From Neobacillus sp. SuZ13 (GTDB lineage Bacteria; Bacillota; Bacilli; Bacillales; Cytobacillaceae), in NCBI RefSeq assembly GCF_030123365.1, contig NZ_CP126107.1, positions 977,501-1,041,500 on the forward strand: a DNA stretch of 64,000 bases, given 5' to 3'. The translations under genes were made by a program, and so were the position numbers. Under the pieces are notes generated by a model that saw only the letters and a list, made by a program, of their open reading frames with translations, had not been told where the DNA came from and did no database searches. Every line of letters starts with the position of its first letter. The stretch's first letter is position 1. Positions 34,607 to 43,043 of this stretch are shown piece by piece.

Positions 34607-34820
34607 ATTGATATTCCCACCAATCCGATTAATTAATATCCGTTTATTCTTTATCGAATAGGGAGCAGTTATGTATTAATAGGGAAATTTTTCATCAAAC
34701 AAGCTTAGAATAATTATATTTTTTCATACATAAACTTTTGTAATGGTTGAAAATAGCCAAAACATCCGGAAATCAGCTATAATAGAGAGGTTTTTTGAAG
34801 ACTGATTTTAAGGAGATATT

Positions 34821-35942
34821 ATGTCGACATTGAAAAAAATTACCCCTTTATATGATCCATGGGAAGCCTATTTAGATATCGAGCAATATGGTAAGCCTCA
34901 GCTTACCAATATCGAATTTACCACCACAACCCTTTGTAATATGCGCTGTGAGCATTGTGCAGTAGGCTATACACTTCAGACAAAAGACCCGCAGGCGCTT
35001 CCTCTTGATCTATTAATTCAAAGGTTAGATGAAATCCCAACTTTACGCTCCCTCAGTATTACCGGAGGAGAACCGATGCTATCCTTATCCTCTGTTAAGA
35101 ATTATGTTGTACCGATTTTAAAGTATGCTCGTGAGCGCGGTATTCGAACCCAAATTAATTCAAATTTGACTCTTGAACTGGATCGTTATGAATTAATCGT
35201 TCCTTATTTAGATGTTTTACATATTTCACATAACTGGGGGACAATCGACGATTTTGTTGAGGGTGGTTTTGCCCGAATGGAACGGAAGCCAGAATACGAA
35301 CAACGGGAAAAATATTTTATTAGAATGATAGAAAATAGCAGAGAATTGGTAAAAGCAGGGGTGATGGTTTCTGCCGAAACAATGCTAAACAAGCGCACTC
35401 TACCGCATCTGGAGAAAATTCATCGTCAGATCGTCGATGAAATGCATTGTCAGCGTCATGAAATTCATCCTATGTACCCAAGTGACTTTGCCAGTAATCT
35501 TGAAACCTTATCACTAAGTGAAATTCGAGAAGCAATACATCACTTACTGGATGTAAGAGATGAGAGGGTCTGGATGCTATTTGGGACACTTCCATTTTAT
35601 GCTTGCAGCGAAATTCAAGAGGATCAAGCTCTTTTACAACGTTTGTATAAAAGTAAAAATGTTACCGTCAGAAATGATCCTGATGGCCGTTCGCGATTGA
35701 ATGTAAATATTTTTAACGGTGATATTATTGTGACTGATTTTGGAGATACACCACCACTAGGCAATATCCAAACTACCAACCTATTAAGTGCTTATCAAGC
35801 ATGGCAGGCATCCTCTATAGCCAAGGATTTAAGTTGTCATTGCCCGGCAGTTAAATGTCTTGGTCCCAATATTTTAGTGAAGAATAGTTATTATCAAGAG
35901 GTAGACTTTATTAGTCAAGAAAATAAAATTATAAGAAATTAA
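34821..35942 (+). CDS. yfkAB: Radical SAM protein YfkAB
   Basis: 373 residues, the length of fused YfkAB in Bacillus. The radical SAM cluster CNMRCEHC places Cys39, Cys43 and Cys46 for a 4Fe-4S cluster. SITGGEPML is the SAM-binding GGE motif. The C-terminal motif CHCPAVKC (CxCxxxxC, Cys339, 341, 346) is the hallmark of the YfkAB family and probably binds a second cluster. The reaction is unknown. AAGGAGATATT lies before the ATG; it is a single-gene unit with its own terminator. Confidence 0.92.
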   Translation: MSTLKKITPLYDPWEAYLDIEQYGKPQLTNIEFTTTTLCNMRCEHCAVGYTLQTKDPQALPLDLLIQRLDEIPTLRSLSITGGEPMLSLSSVKNYVVPILKYARERGIRTQINSNLTLELDRYELIVPYLDVLHISHNWGTIDDFVEGGFARMERKPEYEQREKYFIRMIENSRELVKAGVMVSAETMLNKRTLPHLEKIHRQIVDEMHCQRHEIHPMYPSDFASNLETLSLSEIREAIHHLLDVRDERVWMLFGTLPFYACSEIQEDQALLQRLYKSKNVTVRNDPDGRSRLNVNIFNGDIIVTDFGDTPPLGNIQTTNLLSAYQAWQASSIAKDLSCHCPAVKCLGPNILVKNSYYQEVDFISQENKIIRN

Positions 35943-35946
35943 AATG

Positions 35947-35971
35947 AAAAGGCCCTGGATAAGGGCCTTTT
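35947..35971. terminator. Terminator between yfkAB and the MFS gene
   Basis: AAAAGGCCCT and AGGGCCTTTT with a 5-nt loop. It can serve both convergent genes. Confidence 0.8.
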
Positions 35972-35989
35972 GTACATATAGTCATAGGA

Positions 35990-37204
35990 TTAAATAGTGT
36001 GTTTAACTAGTTTTGGATGGCGGTGCATGGAAACAAACAGAATGATCCCACTTAGTATCAATAATGCACTGGTGCAGATAAAAACTGCTGAGAATCCAAA
36101 GTATCCAGAGATAAATCCACCCAGCATTGGTCCGATGATATTTCCTAGAAATCTTAAACTCGTATTGTAGCCGAGAACTTCGCCTTGCATGGTAAGCGGA
36201 GCTTCCTGTCGAATGTAGGCAACCCTAACAGGAATAATTCCACCAATCGTGACACCAAGAGCAATTCGGATGATAACAAGCTGCCAAAAATTAGTAACCG
36301 CAGCACCTGGCAGGTAGACGATCCCTGCTAGAAAAAGAAGAATGATTAGGATTTTAATATAGCCATACTTATCGGCAATCTTTCCCCAATTCCGTGACAT
36401 TAATAAATTGCCAAGTCCGGCAGCAGAAAAGGCAATTCCTGAATAAAAGGCAACATTTGCCGGTCCATGCAGGTCGCTAACGAATAATGATAAAATTGGC
36501 TGGATGCTAAAATGGGCGACCTGTACAAGGGCAGAGATGAGCAATACGGTTAATAAAACCGGATTGCGAATAATATGATTAGCCACTTCTCTGCTTGAAT
36601 AATGGGCTTTTGTTCCTTTTTTAGCTTCCATCATAAATTCCTTTGTGGTAATGACAAGCAGAGCAGAAATGAAAATGGAAATAGACGTCCATTTAAAGGT
36701 AGTAGAATAGCCAAGTGAATCTGCAAGTATTCCACCCAGCATCGGTCCTAATAAGGATCCTGTAATACTGCCTGTTTGTAAGGTTCCAAGCACTCGTCCA
36801 GCAATCTCCTGTGGTGTTTGCGTAGAAATAAAAGCCTGCGACATCGGAATAAAACCCGAAAAGAACCCCATGCAAAAACGGAGGAGGAGCAGCTGCCAAA
36901 CAGAATGGACATACCCCATAAGAAAAATCGATAATCCCATTCCTAATCCGCAAATGATAAGAATTTTTTTTCGTCCATAGCGATCACCTATTCGACCCCA
37001 AATCGGCGAGAAGGCGAAGGCGGAAACAAACGTAATCGCGAAAGTGATCCCTGACCAATGTTGGACATATTTTTCCGAAAAGTCTCCAAATGTCTCAATG
37101 TACAACGAGATAAACGGCATAACCATCGTCATACTACCTGCAACAAAGAAGTTCGCAAACCACATGATGATTAAATTACGTTTTGCACGTTTCTCTTGAG
37201 TCAT
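35990..37204 (-). CDS. MFS transporter, multidrug-type
   Basis: 404 residues with 12 transmembrane helices. Motif A appears as GRIGDRYGRKK after TM2, and motif C-like GSITGSLLGPMLGG follows in TM5, typical of antiporter-type drug exporters (DHA1 family). The substrate is unknown. ATG at 37204 is preferred to GTG at 37216, which lies too close to its only upstream purine stretch. An inverted repeat TTTCGGT-N17-ACCGAAA just upstream may be an operator. Confidence 0.85.
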   Translation of the reverse strand: MTQEKRAKRNLIIMWFANFFVAGSMTMVMPFISLYIETFGDFSEKYVQHWSGITFAITFVSAFAFSPIWGRIGDRYGRKKILIICGLGMGLSIFLMGYVHSVWQLLLLRFCMGFFSGFIPMSQAFISTQTPQEIAGRVLGTLQTGSITGSLLGPMLGGILADSLGYSTTFKWTSISIFISALLVITTKEFMMEAKKGTKAHYSSREVANHIIRNPVLLTVLLISALVQVAHFSIQPILSLFVSDLHGPANVAFYSGIAFSAAGLGNLLMSRNWGKIADKYGYIKILIILLFLAGIVYLPGAAVTNFWQLVIIRIALGVTIGGIIPVRVAYIRQEAPLTMQGEVLGYNTSLRFLGNIIGPMLGGFISGYFGFSAVFICTSALLILSGIILFVSMHRHPKLVKHTI

Positions 37205-37232
37205 TATAAATAACACTTCTTTCTGAAATATA

Positions 37233-37263
37233 TTTCGGTTTTCTAAATATTATCATACCGAAA
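37233..37263 (-). promoter_or_regulatory. Inverted repeat upstream of the MFS gene, possible operator
   Basis: TTTCGGT and ACCGAAA, a perfect 7-bp dyad spaced 17 bp. On the minus strand a TATGAT sequence that could be the -10 lies between the arms. No adjacent regulator gene is present. Confidence 0.4.
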
Positions 37264-37379
37264 TTTCTGATAATGATAAAGGATTATCCTATCAATTAAG
37301 TTGGGAAAAATCATTGCTAATATTCAGTGACCTTGTTAGATAGAGAAAAATAACTTTATTAAAAATATTCAAAACACTA

Positions 37380-37408
37380 TTGACAACTTGTTAATAGGAG
37401 ACTAAAAT
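37380..37408 (+). promoter_or_regulatory. SigA promoter of the S-box transporter operon
   Basis: TTGACA (37380-37385), 17 bp, TAAAAT (37403-37408), about 30 bp before the riboswitch. Confidence 0.75.
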
Positions 37409-37437
37409 CTAATTTATTACTTAACAGAATAATACGT

Positions 37438-37545
37438 TCTCTTATCAAGAGTGGCAGAGGGACTGGCCCGATGACGCCCAGCAACCGTTCCATTTGGAAT
37501 TGGTGCTAAATCCTGCAAAACAATTTTTGTTTTGAAAGATAAGAG
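37438..37545 (+). ncRNA. SAM-I (S-box) riboswitch aptamer
   Basis: Conserved S-box elements occur in order: P1 CTCTTATC, then AGAGTGGCAGAGGGA, CTGGCCCGATGA, CGCCCAGCAACC, GGTGCTAAATCCTGC and the closing GATAAGAG that completes P1. The segment AGAGAGG after P1 can pair with CCTCTCT of the terminator, so SAM binding frees the terminator and switches the operon off. It lies between the SigA promoter and the transporter genes. Confidence 0.95.
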
Positions 37546-37570
37546 AGGAGTAGTCCTTTAATTTGTGATG

Positions 37571-37604
37571 AAACCTCTCTTTTTCTGGAGAGGTTTTTTA
37601 TTTT
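37571..37604 (+). terminator. Riboswitch-controlled terminator
   Basis: AAACCTCTC and GAGAGGTTT around TTTTTCTG, then a long T-run. It competes with the antiterminator pairing described under the riboswitch. Confidence 0.85.
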
Positions 37605-37673
37605 TTTAAAAACCAACTTTTCCAATAGGAGTAGCGGAGTATTGATGAGGATCATAAAGGGGGAGCTTTAATA

Positions 37674-38783
37674 ATGAAAAGAAATATCTTTAAAAGTACG
37701 CTCGTATCAGCATTGGCAGCCACACTTTTACTGACTGGCTGTGCGTCAGGGGAAGAAACAAAACAAGCTAGCGGTAAAAAGGTTACCCTTGAAGGTGTAC
37801 CTGAAAAGTTTACGAATGGGGACCAACTGAAAATTAAGGTTATTCGTAAAATTGGTGGAGACGATCATACTGCTCAATTCTTAGCTGGTGCTAAAGAAGA
37901 GGGAGAAGCTCTTGGCTTTAAAGTGGACGTGTTTACAGCAAATGGTGACACGGCAAAGTTCCATGATGCCATTAATCAATCGTTAGACCAAGATTATGAT
38001 GGATTTATCATTTCTCATGGTGATGATGAGGCGACTGTTAATGATGTAAAAAAGATTGTTGAAAAAGGAAAAAGTGTTGTTACATTTGATTCCAATCCGA
38101 ATATAGCGAATGTCAAAGGAGTAACACTAACTTCCCAGGATGATGAAGCGTTAGCAACATTGGCCCTCGACCAACTTGTAAAGAATACAAATGGTAAAGC
38201 GAATATTGCCTATCTATGGGTTGACGGTTTCCCTGCAATGGTTAGACGTAATAAGGTTTATCAAGATGTGCTTTCAAAAAATCCTGGACTTAAAGAAGTG
38301 GAACGCTTTGGTGTAGCAGCTGCAGATACAAGTGTTCAAACGCAGAATGCTGTTGCAGCGATGTTAAATAAATATCCAAAAGGAAAACTGGATGCCATTT
38401 TTGCAACCTGGGATGCTTTTGCTATTGGTGCAGCGCGTGCGCTGAAAGAAGCAGGCCGTGAAGAAGTGAAAATCTATGGTATTGATGTTTCCAACGCGGA
38501 TCTGCAAGAAATACAAAGAAAAGGCAGTGCATGGACAAATACAGCAGCGGTCGATCCTAAACTAATCGGTGCTGTTGATATGAGGATCCTTGCAAAGAAA
38601 CTGGCAGGTGAAGAAACACCTCAGACCTTTGATTTAGAAGCATCACTTGTTTCACAAGATATTCTTCAAAAGTCTAAAGAACCAGTTAACATGGTAAACC
38701 TTGCAAAAATTATCCCAGGCTGGGGGCAATCGACTGCATTTGAAGAGGATTGGATCAAGACATTAAAGAACCATTATAAATAA
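37674..38783 (+). CDS. Ribose-type ABC transporter substrate-binding lipoprotein (S-box regulated)
   Basis: 369 residues. The lipobox LLTGC (Cys22) ends the signal peptide. The mature part is a periplasmic-binding type I fold of the sugar kind (DGFIISHGDDEATVND, VVTFDSNP, AIFATWDAFAIGAARALKEAG). In this fold the ligand is usually a pentose, hexose or nucleoside. Because a SAM-I riboswitch controls the operon, a methionine-cycle ribose derivative such as methylthioribose is a reasonable inferred ligand. AAAGGGGGAG precedes the ATG. An attenuating hairpin follows the gene. Confidence 0.9.
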   Translation: MKRNIFKSTLVSALAATLLLTGCASGEETKQASGKKVTLEGVPEKFTNGDQLKIKVIRKIGGDDHTAQFLAGAKEEGEALGFKVDVFTANGDTAKFHDAINQSLDQDYDGFIISHGDDEATVNDVKKIVEKGKSVVTFDSNPNIANVKGVTLTSQDDEALATLALDQLVKNTNGKANIAYLWVDGFPAMVRRNKVYQDVLSKNPGLKEVERFGVAAADTSVQTQNAVAAMLNKYPKGKLDAIFATWDAFAIGAARALKEAGREEVKIYGIDVSNADLQEIQRKGSAWTNTAAVDPKLIGAVDMRILAKKLAGEETPQTFDLEASLVSQDILQKSKEPVNMVNLAKIIPGWGQSTAFEEDWIKTLKNHYK

Positions 38784-38800
38784 TAGTCGATTACAACTAG

Positions 38801-38832
38801 ACACTCTCTTTTTCAATAGATTAAGAGAGTGT
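38801..38832 (+). terminator. Attenuator after the binding-protein gene
   Basis: ACACTCTCTT and AAGAGAGTGT with a 12-nt loop, then TTGC. It probably lowers ATPase and permease expression relative to the binding protein. Confidence 0.6.
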
Positions 38833-38854
38833 TTGCTTACGGAGGTGGAATTTA

Positions 38855-40357
38855 ATGAGTGCAACATTGGAGATGAAGAACATCTCGATAGAATTTCCGG
38901 GAGTGAAAGCACTGAATCAAGTTGATTTTTCAATGAAAACTGGCGAAATTCAGGCCTTGATTGGGGCAAATGGCGCAGGGAAATCAACACTAATGAAGGT
39001 TCTCTCCGGTGCTTATGACCACTATACTGGTGAAATCTGGTTCGATGGGCAAAATCTGAAGATTCGTTCACCGAAAAATGCACAGGACGCAGGCATACAA
39101 ATTGTTTATCAAGAGGTAGATACCGCACTCATTCCTTATTTAACGGTTGCAGAAAATATTTTGCTGCTCGATACCGTCCACAACATGGGGAAAAAGCAAT
39201 GGATGAAATGGAAGAACCTCCATCAAAAAGCAGCGGAAATATTAGCAAATATGAATATTTCCCTTTCAACGAAGAAGCTTGTCAGTGAGTTAACATTAGC
39301 TGAAAAACAAATGATTTTAATCGCAAGGGCGGTTTCAAATCAATGTAAATTTCTCATCTTAGATGAGCCGACTGCTCCCTTGAGTCATACCGAAACGACT
39401 GAATTATTTAGGATTGTTCGTGATTTAAAAGAAAAAGATGTAGGTGTAATCTTTATTTCCCATCGCTTGCCAGAGATTTTTGAAATCTGTGATGAAGTGA
39501 CCGTCATGAGGAACGGTGAATTTGTTGCAAAAAAGAAGATTGTGGATACCACTTCTGACAAAGTGGTTGAGTACATGTTGGGGAAAAAATTGGAAGAACA
39601 GTTCCCTGTTAAGAACAATCAAATTGGAAATACGGTCCTGGAAGTGAATGGTTTATCTGATCAAGGAAAAATAAAGGATTTACATATTCATGTAAAAGCA
39701 GGAGAAATCATTGGAATTGCTGGGCTGGTCGGTGCTGGAAAAACAGAATTGTGCAAAGCGTTATTTGGTTCCGAAAAACTAACGGCAGGAGAAGTCATTC
39801 TTAATGGGCGAATATTAAAATTAAAAAGCCCTTATGATGCAGTCAAGAAAGGAATTGCTCTAGTTCCAGAAGAACGGAGAAAAGAAGGAATTCTTGTACT
39901 GGAATCTGTTGAAACCAATTTAACGGCGGCGAATTTAGGGGATTTCACAAAGGTGTTTAGCTTTTTAAATCGTAAAAAGGAAAAAGAGACTGCTAAGCAA
40001 TTGGTCCGCCGACTAGGTATTAAAACACCTTCAGAAGAAACAAAAGTTCAGAATCTCTCCGGAGGAAACCAGCAGAAGGTGGCAATTGGAAAATGGCTGG
40101 TAGCTGAGGCTGATGTGTATATTTTTGATGAACCCACTAAAGGTGTCGATGTGGGAGCAAAGAAGGATATCTTTGAGTTAATTAACGAGTTAGCCAACAG
40201 AGGCAAAGCGATTATTTATGCTTCTTCCGAACTTTCGGAGATTATTGGAATTACCGATCGAGTGTATGTTTTATATGATGGAAAGTCCGTTAAGGAAGTT
40301 GAAACAAATCTAACCAACGAAGAAGAATTATTATTTTATTCAACAGGGGGCAGATAG
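38855..40357 (+). CDS. Ribose-type ABC transporter ATPase with two nucleotide-binding domains
   Basis: 500 residues made of two ABC modules, as in RbsA/MglA. The first has GANGAGKST and LILDEPTAPLSHTE. The second has GLVGAGKTELC with LSGGNQQKVAIGKWL and YIFDEPTKGVDVGAKKDI. The first module's signature is degenerate (ELTLAEKQM), as usual for this family. It starts after GGAGGTGG and ends one base before the permease gene. Confidence 0.93.
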   Translation: MSATLEMKNISIEFPGVKALNQVDFSMKTGEIQALIGANGAGKSTLMKVLSGAYDHYTGEIWFDGQNLKIRSPKNAQDAGIQIVYQEVDTALIPYLTVAENILLLDTVHNMGKKQWMKWKNLHQKAAEILANMNISLSTKKLVSELTLAEKQMILIARAVSNQCKFLILDEPTAPLSHTETTELFRIVRDLKEKDVGVIFISHRLPEIFEICDEVTVMRNGEFVAKKKIVDTTSDKVVEYMLGKKLEEQFPVKNNQIGNTVLEVNGLSDQGKIKDLHIHVKAGEIIGIAGLVGAGKTELCKALFGSEKLTAGEVILNGRILKLKSPYDAVKKGIALVPEERRKEGILVLESVETNLTAANLGDFTKVFSFLNRKKEKETAKQLVRRLGIKTPSEETKVQNLSGGNQQKVAIGKWLVAEADVYIFDEPTKGVDVGAKKDIFELINELANRGKAIIYASSELSEIIGITDRVYVLYDGKSVKEVETNLTNEEELLFYSTGGR

Positions 40358-40358
40358 A

Positions 40359-41363
40359 ATGGAAGTAAATATCGCAGCAAAGAAGCAGGAAGCCCCTGCC
40401 AAAAAAGTATTTGAGTTATTTCACTTTTTATATAAGTATGGAACGATTATTACGATTCTTGCACTTATTATTATCTTTTCAGTTGCCAATCCTACCTTTA
40501 TTCAAGGCAGCAATATGATCAATATCTTACGTTCCATCTCGATTGTAACGATTATCGCCATCGGAATTACAATTTCTTTGTCAGTAGATGGTTTTGATTT
40601 ATCGGTAGGGTCGGTCGCTTCCTTATCAAACGCTATTGTCATTTCGATGTTTGTTTGGTTTTCACAAAACACACTGGTAGCAATTATTTCTGCAATTGCG
40701 GCATCATTGGTTGTCGGTGCCTTAAACTCATTTATGATCGTGAAGTTAAGAATTCCAGACATGCTAATGACGCTGGCAACCATGTTCATCATTCAAGGGA
40801 CTGCACTGACCTATACAAAAGGGGCAACCGTTTCACAAAATATGGTTATGCCTGATGGCTCGATGGCGACAGGCCTGATCAGTCCATTTTTTACAAAAAT
40901 CGGTGAGGTTCCATGGATCATCATTATTATGGCAATCACAGTGATTCTCGTGCATATCTTTTTGAATTATACAAAACATGGTCGCTATATGTATGTGATT
41001 GGTGGAAATAAAGAAGCGGCCAGACTATCAGGGATTCCTGTCAATAAGTATAAAGTGGCTGCGTACCTACTTTCGGCATTGTTTGCTTCTATTGGCGGGA
41101 TTGTACTGGCTTCAAGGGTGTTAACATCAGAAATTAACTCTGGTGCTCCTTACTTAATGGATTCAGTTGCCGCCGCATATATTGGCTTTTCTGTACTGGG
41201 AGCAGGGAAGGCCAATGCATTTGGAACATTTGTTGGAGCCGTCTTGATTGGGATTCTGCAAAACGGACTCGTGATGATGTCGGTACCGTATTATGCGATG
41301 GATATTGTTAAAGGAACGGTCTTGGCCTTTGCACTAGCGATTACGTATTATAAGCAAAAATAA
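40359..41363 (+). CDS. Ribose-type ABC transporter permease
   Basis: 334 residues, about 9-10 membrane helices, RbsC-like. It has the family segment SVDGFDLSVGSVASLSNA and the cytoplasmic loop GGNKEAARLSGIPVNKYK that contacts the ATPase. A single permease gene implies a homodimer. It is translationally close to the ATPase gene (1-nt gap). Confidence 0.92.
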   Translation: MEVNIAAKKQEAPAKKVFELFHFLYKYGTIITILALIIIFSVANPTFIQGSNMINILRSISIVTIIAIGITISLSVDGFDLSVGSVASLSNAIVISMFVWFSQNTLVAIISAIAASLVVGALNSFMIVKLRIPDMLMTLATMFIIQGTALTYTKGATVSQNMVMPDGSMATGLISPFFTKIGEVPWIIIIMAITVILVHIFLNYTKHGRYMYVIGGNKEAARLSGIPVNKYKVAAYLLSALFASIGGIVLASRVLTSEINSGAPYLMDSVAAAYIGFSVLGAGKANAFGTFVGAVLIGILQNGLVMMSVPYYAMDIVKGTVLAFALAITYYKQK

Positions 41364-41380
41364 CTAATAGAGAATTTGAA

Positions 41381-41416
41381 GCCTATTCACCATTGTGGAT
41401 AGGTCTTATTTTTTTT
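41381..41416 (+). terminator. Terminator of the S-box transporter operon
   Basis: CCTATTCAC and GTGGATAGG (one G-U pair) around CATT, then TCTTATTTTTTTT. Confidence 0.75.
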
Positions 41417-41423
41417 GAAGGAA

Positions 41424-41787
41424 GATGAAGACCAAATTCTTTAGAAAGACTAGAGGAAATTGTCATCATAAAGGCGATGAAGACCAAATCCTTTAGAAAG
41501 ACTAGAGGAAATTGTCATCATAAAGGCGATGAAGACCAAATCCTTTAGAAAGGCTAGAGGAAATTGTCATCATAAAGGCGATGAAGACCAAATCCATTAG
41601 AAAGACTAGAGGAAATTGTCATCATAAAGGCGATGAAGACCAAATCCTTTAGAAAGACTAGAGGAAATTGTCATCATAAAGGCGATGAAGACCAAATCCC
41701 TTTTGAAGACTATAAGAAATTGTCATCATAAGGACAATGCAGACCAAATCTCTTTGAAAAACTAGCAAAAGTGATCATCATAATGAA
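41424..41787. repeat. 52-bp tandem repeat array, 7 copies
   Basis: Units start at 41424, 41476, 41528, 41580, 41632, 41684 and 41736, exactly 52 bp apart. Units 1-5 differ by only one or two bases; the last two have diverged. Each unit begins GATGAAGACCAAAT and ends GTCATCATAAAGGC. The junction TCATC-ATAAAGGC-GATGA can form a small hairpin. No reading frame with a ribosome site crosses it. It lies between two transporter operons, after the terminator of the first. Confidence 0.95.
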
Positions 41788-41841
41788 AAGCGGGCCACCT
41801 TCCATGACGGAAGATGGTTTTCTGTCGAGAAATGTCGTTTC

Positions 41842-41856
41842 ATTTTTCTGAAAATT
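41842..41856 (+). promoter_or_regulatory. frlB: CodY box upstream of frlB
   Basis: ATTTTTCTGAAAATT has one mismatch to the CodY consensus AATTTTCWGAAAATT. It ends 3 bp before the -35 TTGACT. B. subtilis frl genes are known CodY targets. Confidence 0.7.
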
Positions 41857-41859
41857 TTA

Positions 41860-41888
41860 TTGACTAGAGTTTAAAGTTATAGTAATTT
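41860..41888 (+). promoter_or_regulatory. frlB: SigA promoter of the frl operon
   Basis: TTGACT (41860-41865), 17 bp, TAATTT (41883-41888), between the CodY box and the dyad below. Confidence 0.55.
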
Positions 41889-41890
41889 AT

Positions 41891-41926
41891 ATATAACAAC
41901 ATATAACGTTATATAAAGTTGTATAT
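41891..41926 (+). promoter_or_regulatory. frlB: Dyad operator, likely FrlR site
   Basis: Centre TATAACGTTATA is a perfect 12-bp palindrome, extended by ATATAACAAC on one side and GTTGTATAT on the other. It lies at the expected transcription start, so a GntR-type repressor bound here would block initiation. Confidence 0.55.
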
Positions 41927-41985
41927 TGTTTGAAGAGTTTATTGGTGTTCATTCACTAAAATAATTTATCAGGGAGGCAACAAAA

Positions 41986-42975
41986 ATGACGACTGAATTA
42001 GTAGTTGACGTTAAAAATCAAGTGCAACAAGCTTTGGCAGAAGTAGAAAAAAGGGAGATTACAAACGTATTCTTTGTAGCATGCGGAGGTTCCTCTGCGA
42101 TTATGTATCCAAGCAAGTACGTAATTGATCGCGAAGCTAAAGTTCTTGATGCACACCTCTATAGCGCAAATGAATTTATCCATCGCAATCATGCGAAACT
42201 TGGAAGCGGTTCCTTGGTTATCCTATGCTCTCATTCAGGTACCACACCAGAAACAGTAGAAGCAGCAAAATTTGCTAGGTCAAAAGGGGCATTGGCTGTT
42301 TCATTAACAAATGAGGAAGGCTCACCATTAGCACAAGCATCTGATGTTGTGTTGAAATATCAGTGGGGCGAAAAAGCAAGCGCTTTCACCACTAATTATT
42401 CAGTACTATATCAACTAGTATTTGGTGTACTAAAAGTGGTTGAAAATAATGAAAAAGCTAGTTTAGTAGAAGGAAGTCTTGAGAACTTACAAAATGTTTA
42501 CGAAAAAGCAGCAGCACTCTATCAATCAAAAGCTGAAGCATTTGGACAACAATATAAAGATGAAAAGATTATATATACAATGGCAAGCGGAGCAAATTAT
42601 GGCGTTGCCTATTCATATGCAATTTGTATCCTTATGGAAATGCAATGGGTCCACTCCCATGCCATTCACGCGGGAGAATACTTCCACGGACCATTTGAAA
42701 TTATTGATGAAGAAACACCTTTCATTATCCTGCTTGGTTTAGATGAAACAAGACATTTAGAGGAAAGAGCACTAGAATTCTCTAAACGTTATGGTAAGAA
42801 ATTGGTTGTCCTTGATGCAAAAGATTTTGATTTCACTGGGGTAGCAGAAGAAGTCCAAGGATATATTGCTCCGTTAGTCTTGAATTACGTATTAAGAAAA
42901 TATGCGGATCAGTTGGCAGAGGCTCGTAATCATCCGCTATCAAAAAGAAGATATATGTGGACAGTTGAGTACTAA
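41986..42975 (+). CDS. frlB: Fructoselysine-6-phosphate deglycase FrlB
   Basis: 329 residues with two SIS domains. Long stretches match B. subtilis FrlB, for example FFVACGGSSAIMYPSKYV, LVILCSHSGTTPETV, IIYTMASGANYGVAYSY, HAIHAGEYFHGPFEIIDE and NHPLSKRRYMW. It splits fructosamine 6-phosphates into glucose 6-phosphate and the free amino acid in the cytoplasm. It is the first gene of the frlBONMD operon, with a strong AGGGAGGC ribosome site, a CodY box and a dyad operator upstream. Confidence 0.95.
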   Translation: MTTELVVDVKNQVQQALAEVEKREITNVFFVACGGSSAIMYPSKYVIDREAKVLDAHLYSANEFIHRNHAKLGSGSLVILCSHSGTTPETVEAAKFARSKGALAVSLTNEEGSPLAQASDVVLKYQWGEKASAFTTNYSVLYQLVFGVLKVVENNEKASLVEGSLENLQNVYEKAAALYQSKAEAFGQQYKDEKIIYTMASGANYGVAYSYAICILMEMQWVHSHAIHAGEYFHGPFEIIDEETPFIILLGLDETRHLEERALEFSKRYGKKLVVLDAKDFDFTGVAEEVQGYIAPLVLNYVLRKYADQLAEARNHPLSKRRYMWTVEY

Positions 42976-43043
42976 ACCAAGATAAACATTGTGAATGTCC
43001 GCTGCTTTAATCATAGAGACGGATCTTCTGGAGGGGAAAATTA

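Noticed and set aside
41424..41787. CRISPR array
   Set aside because: The whole 52-bp unit is repeated, including the part that would have to be spacer; no cas genes.
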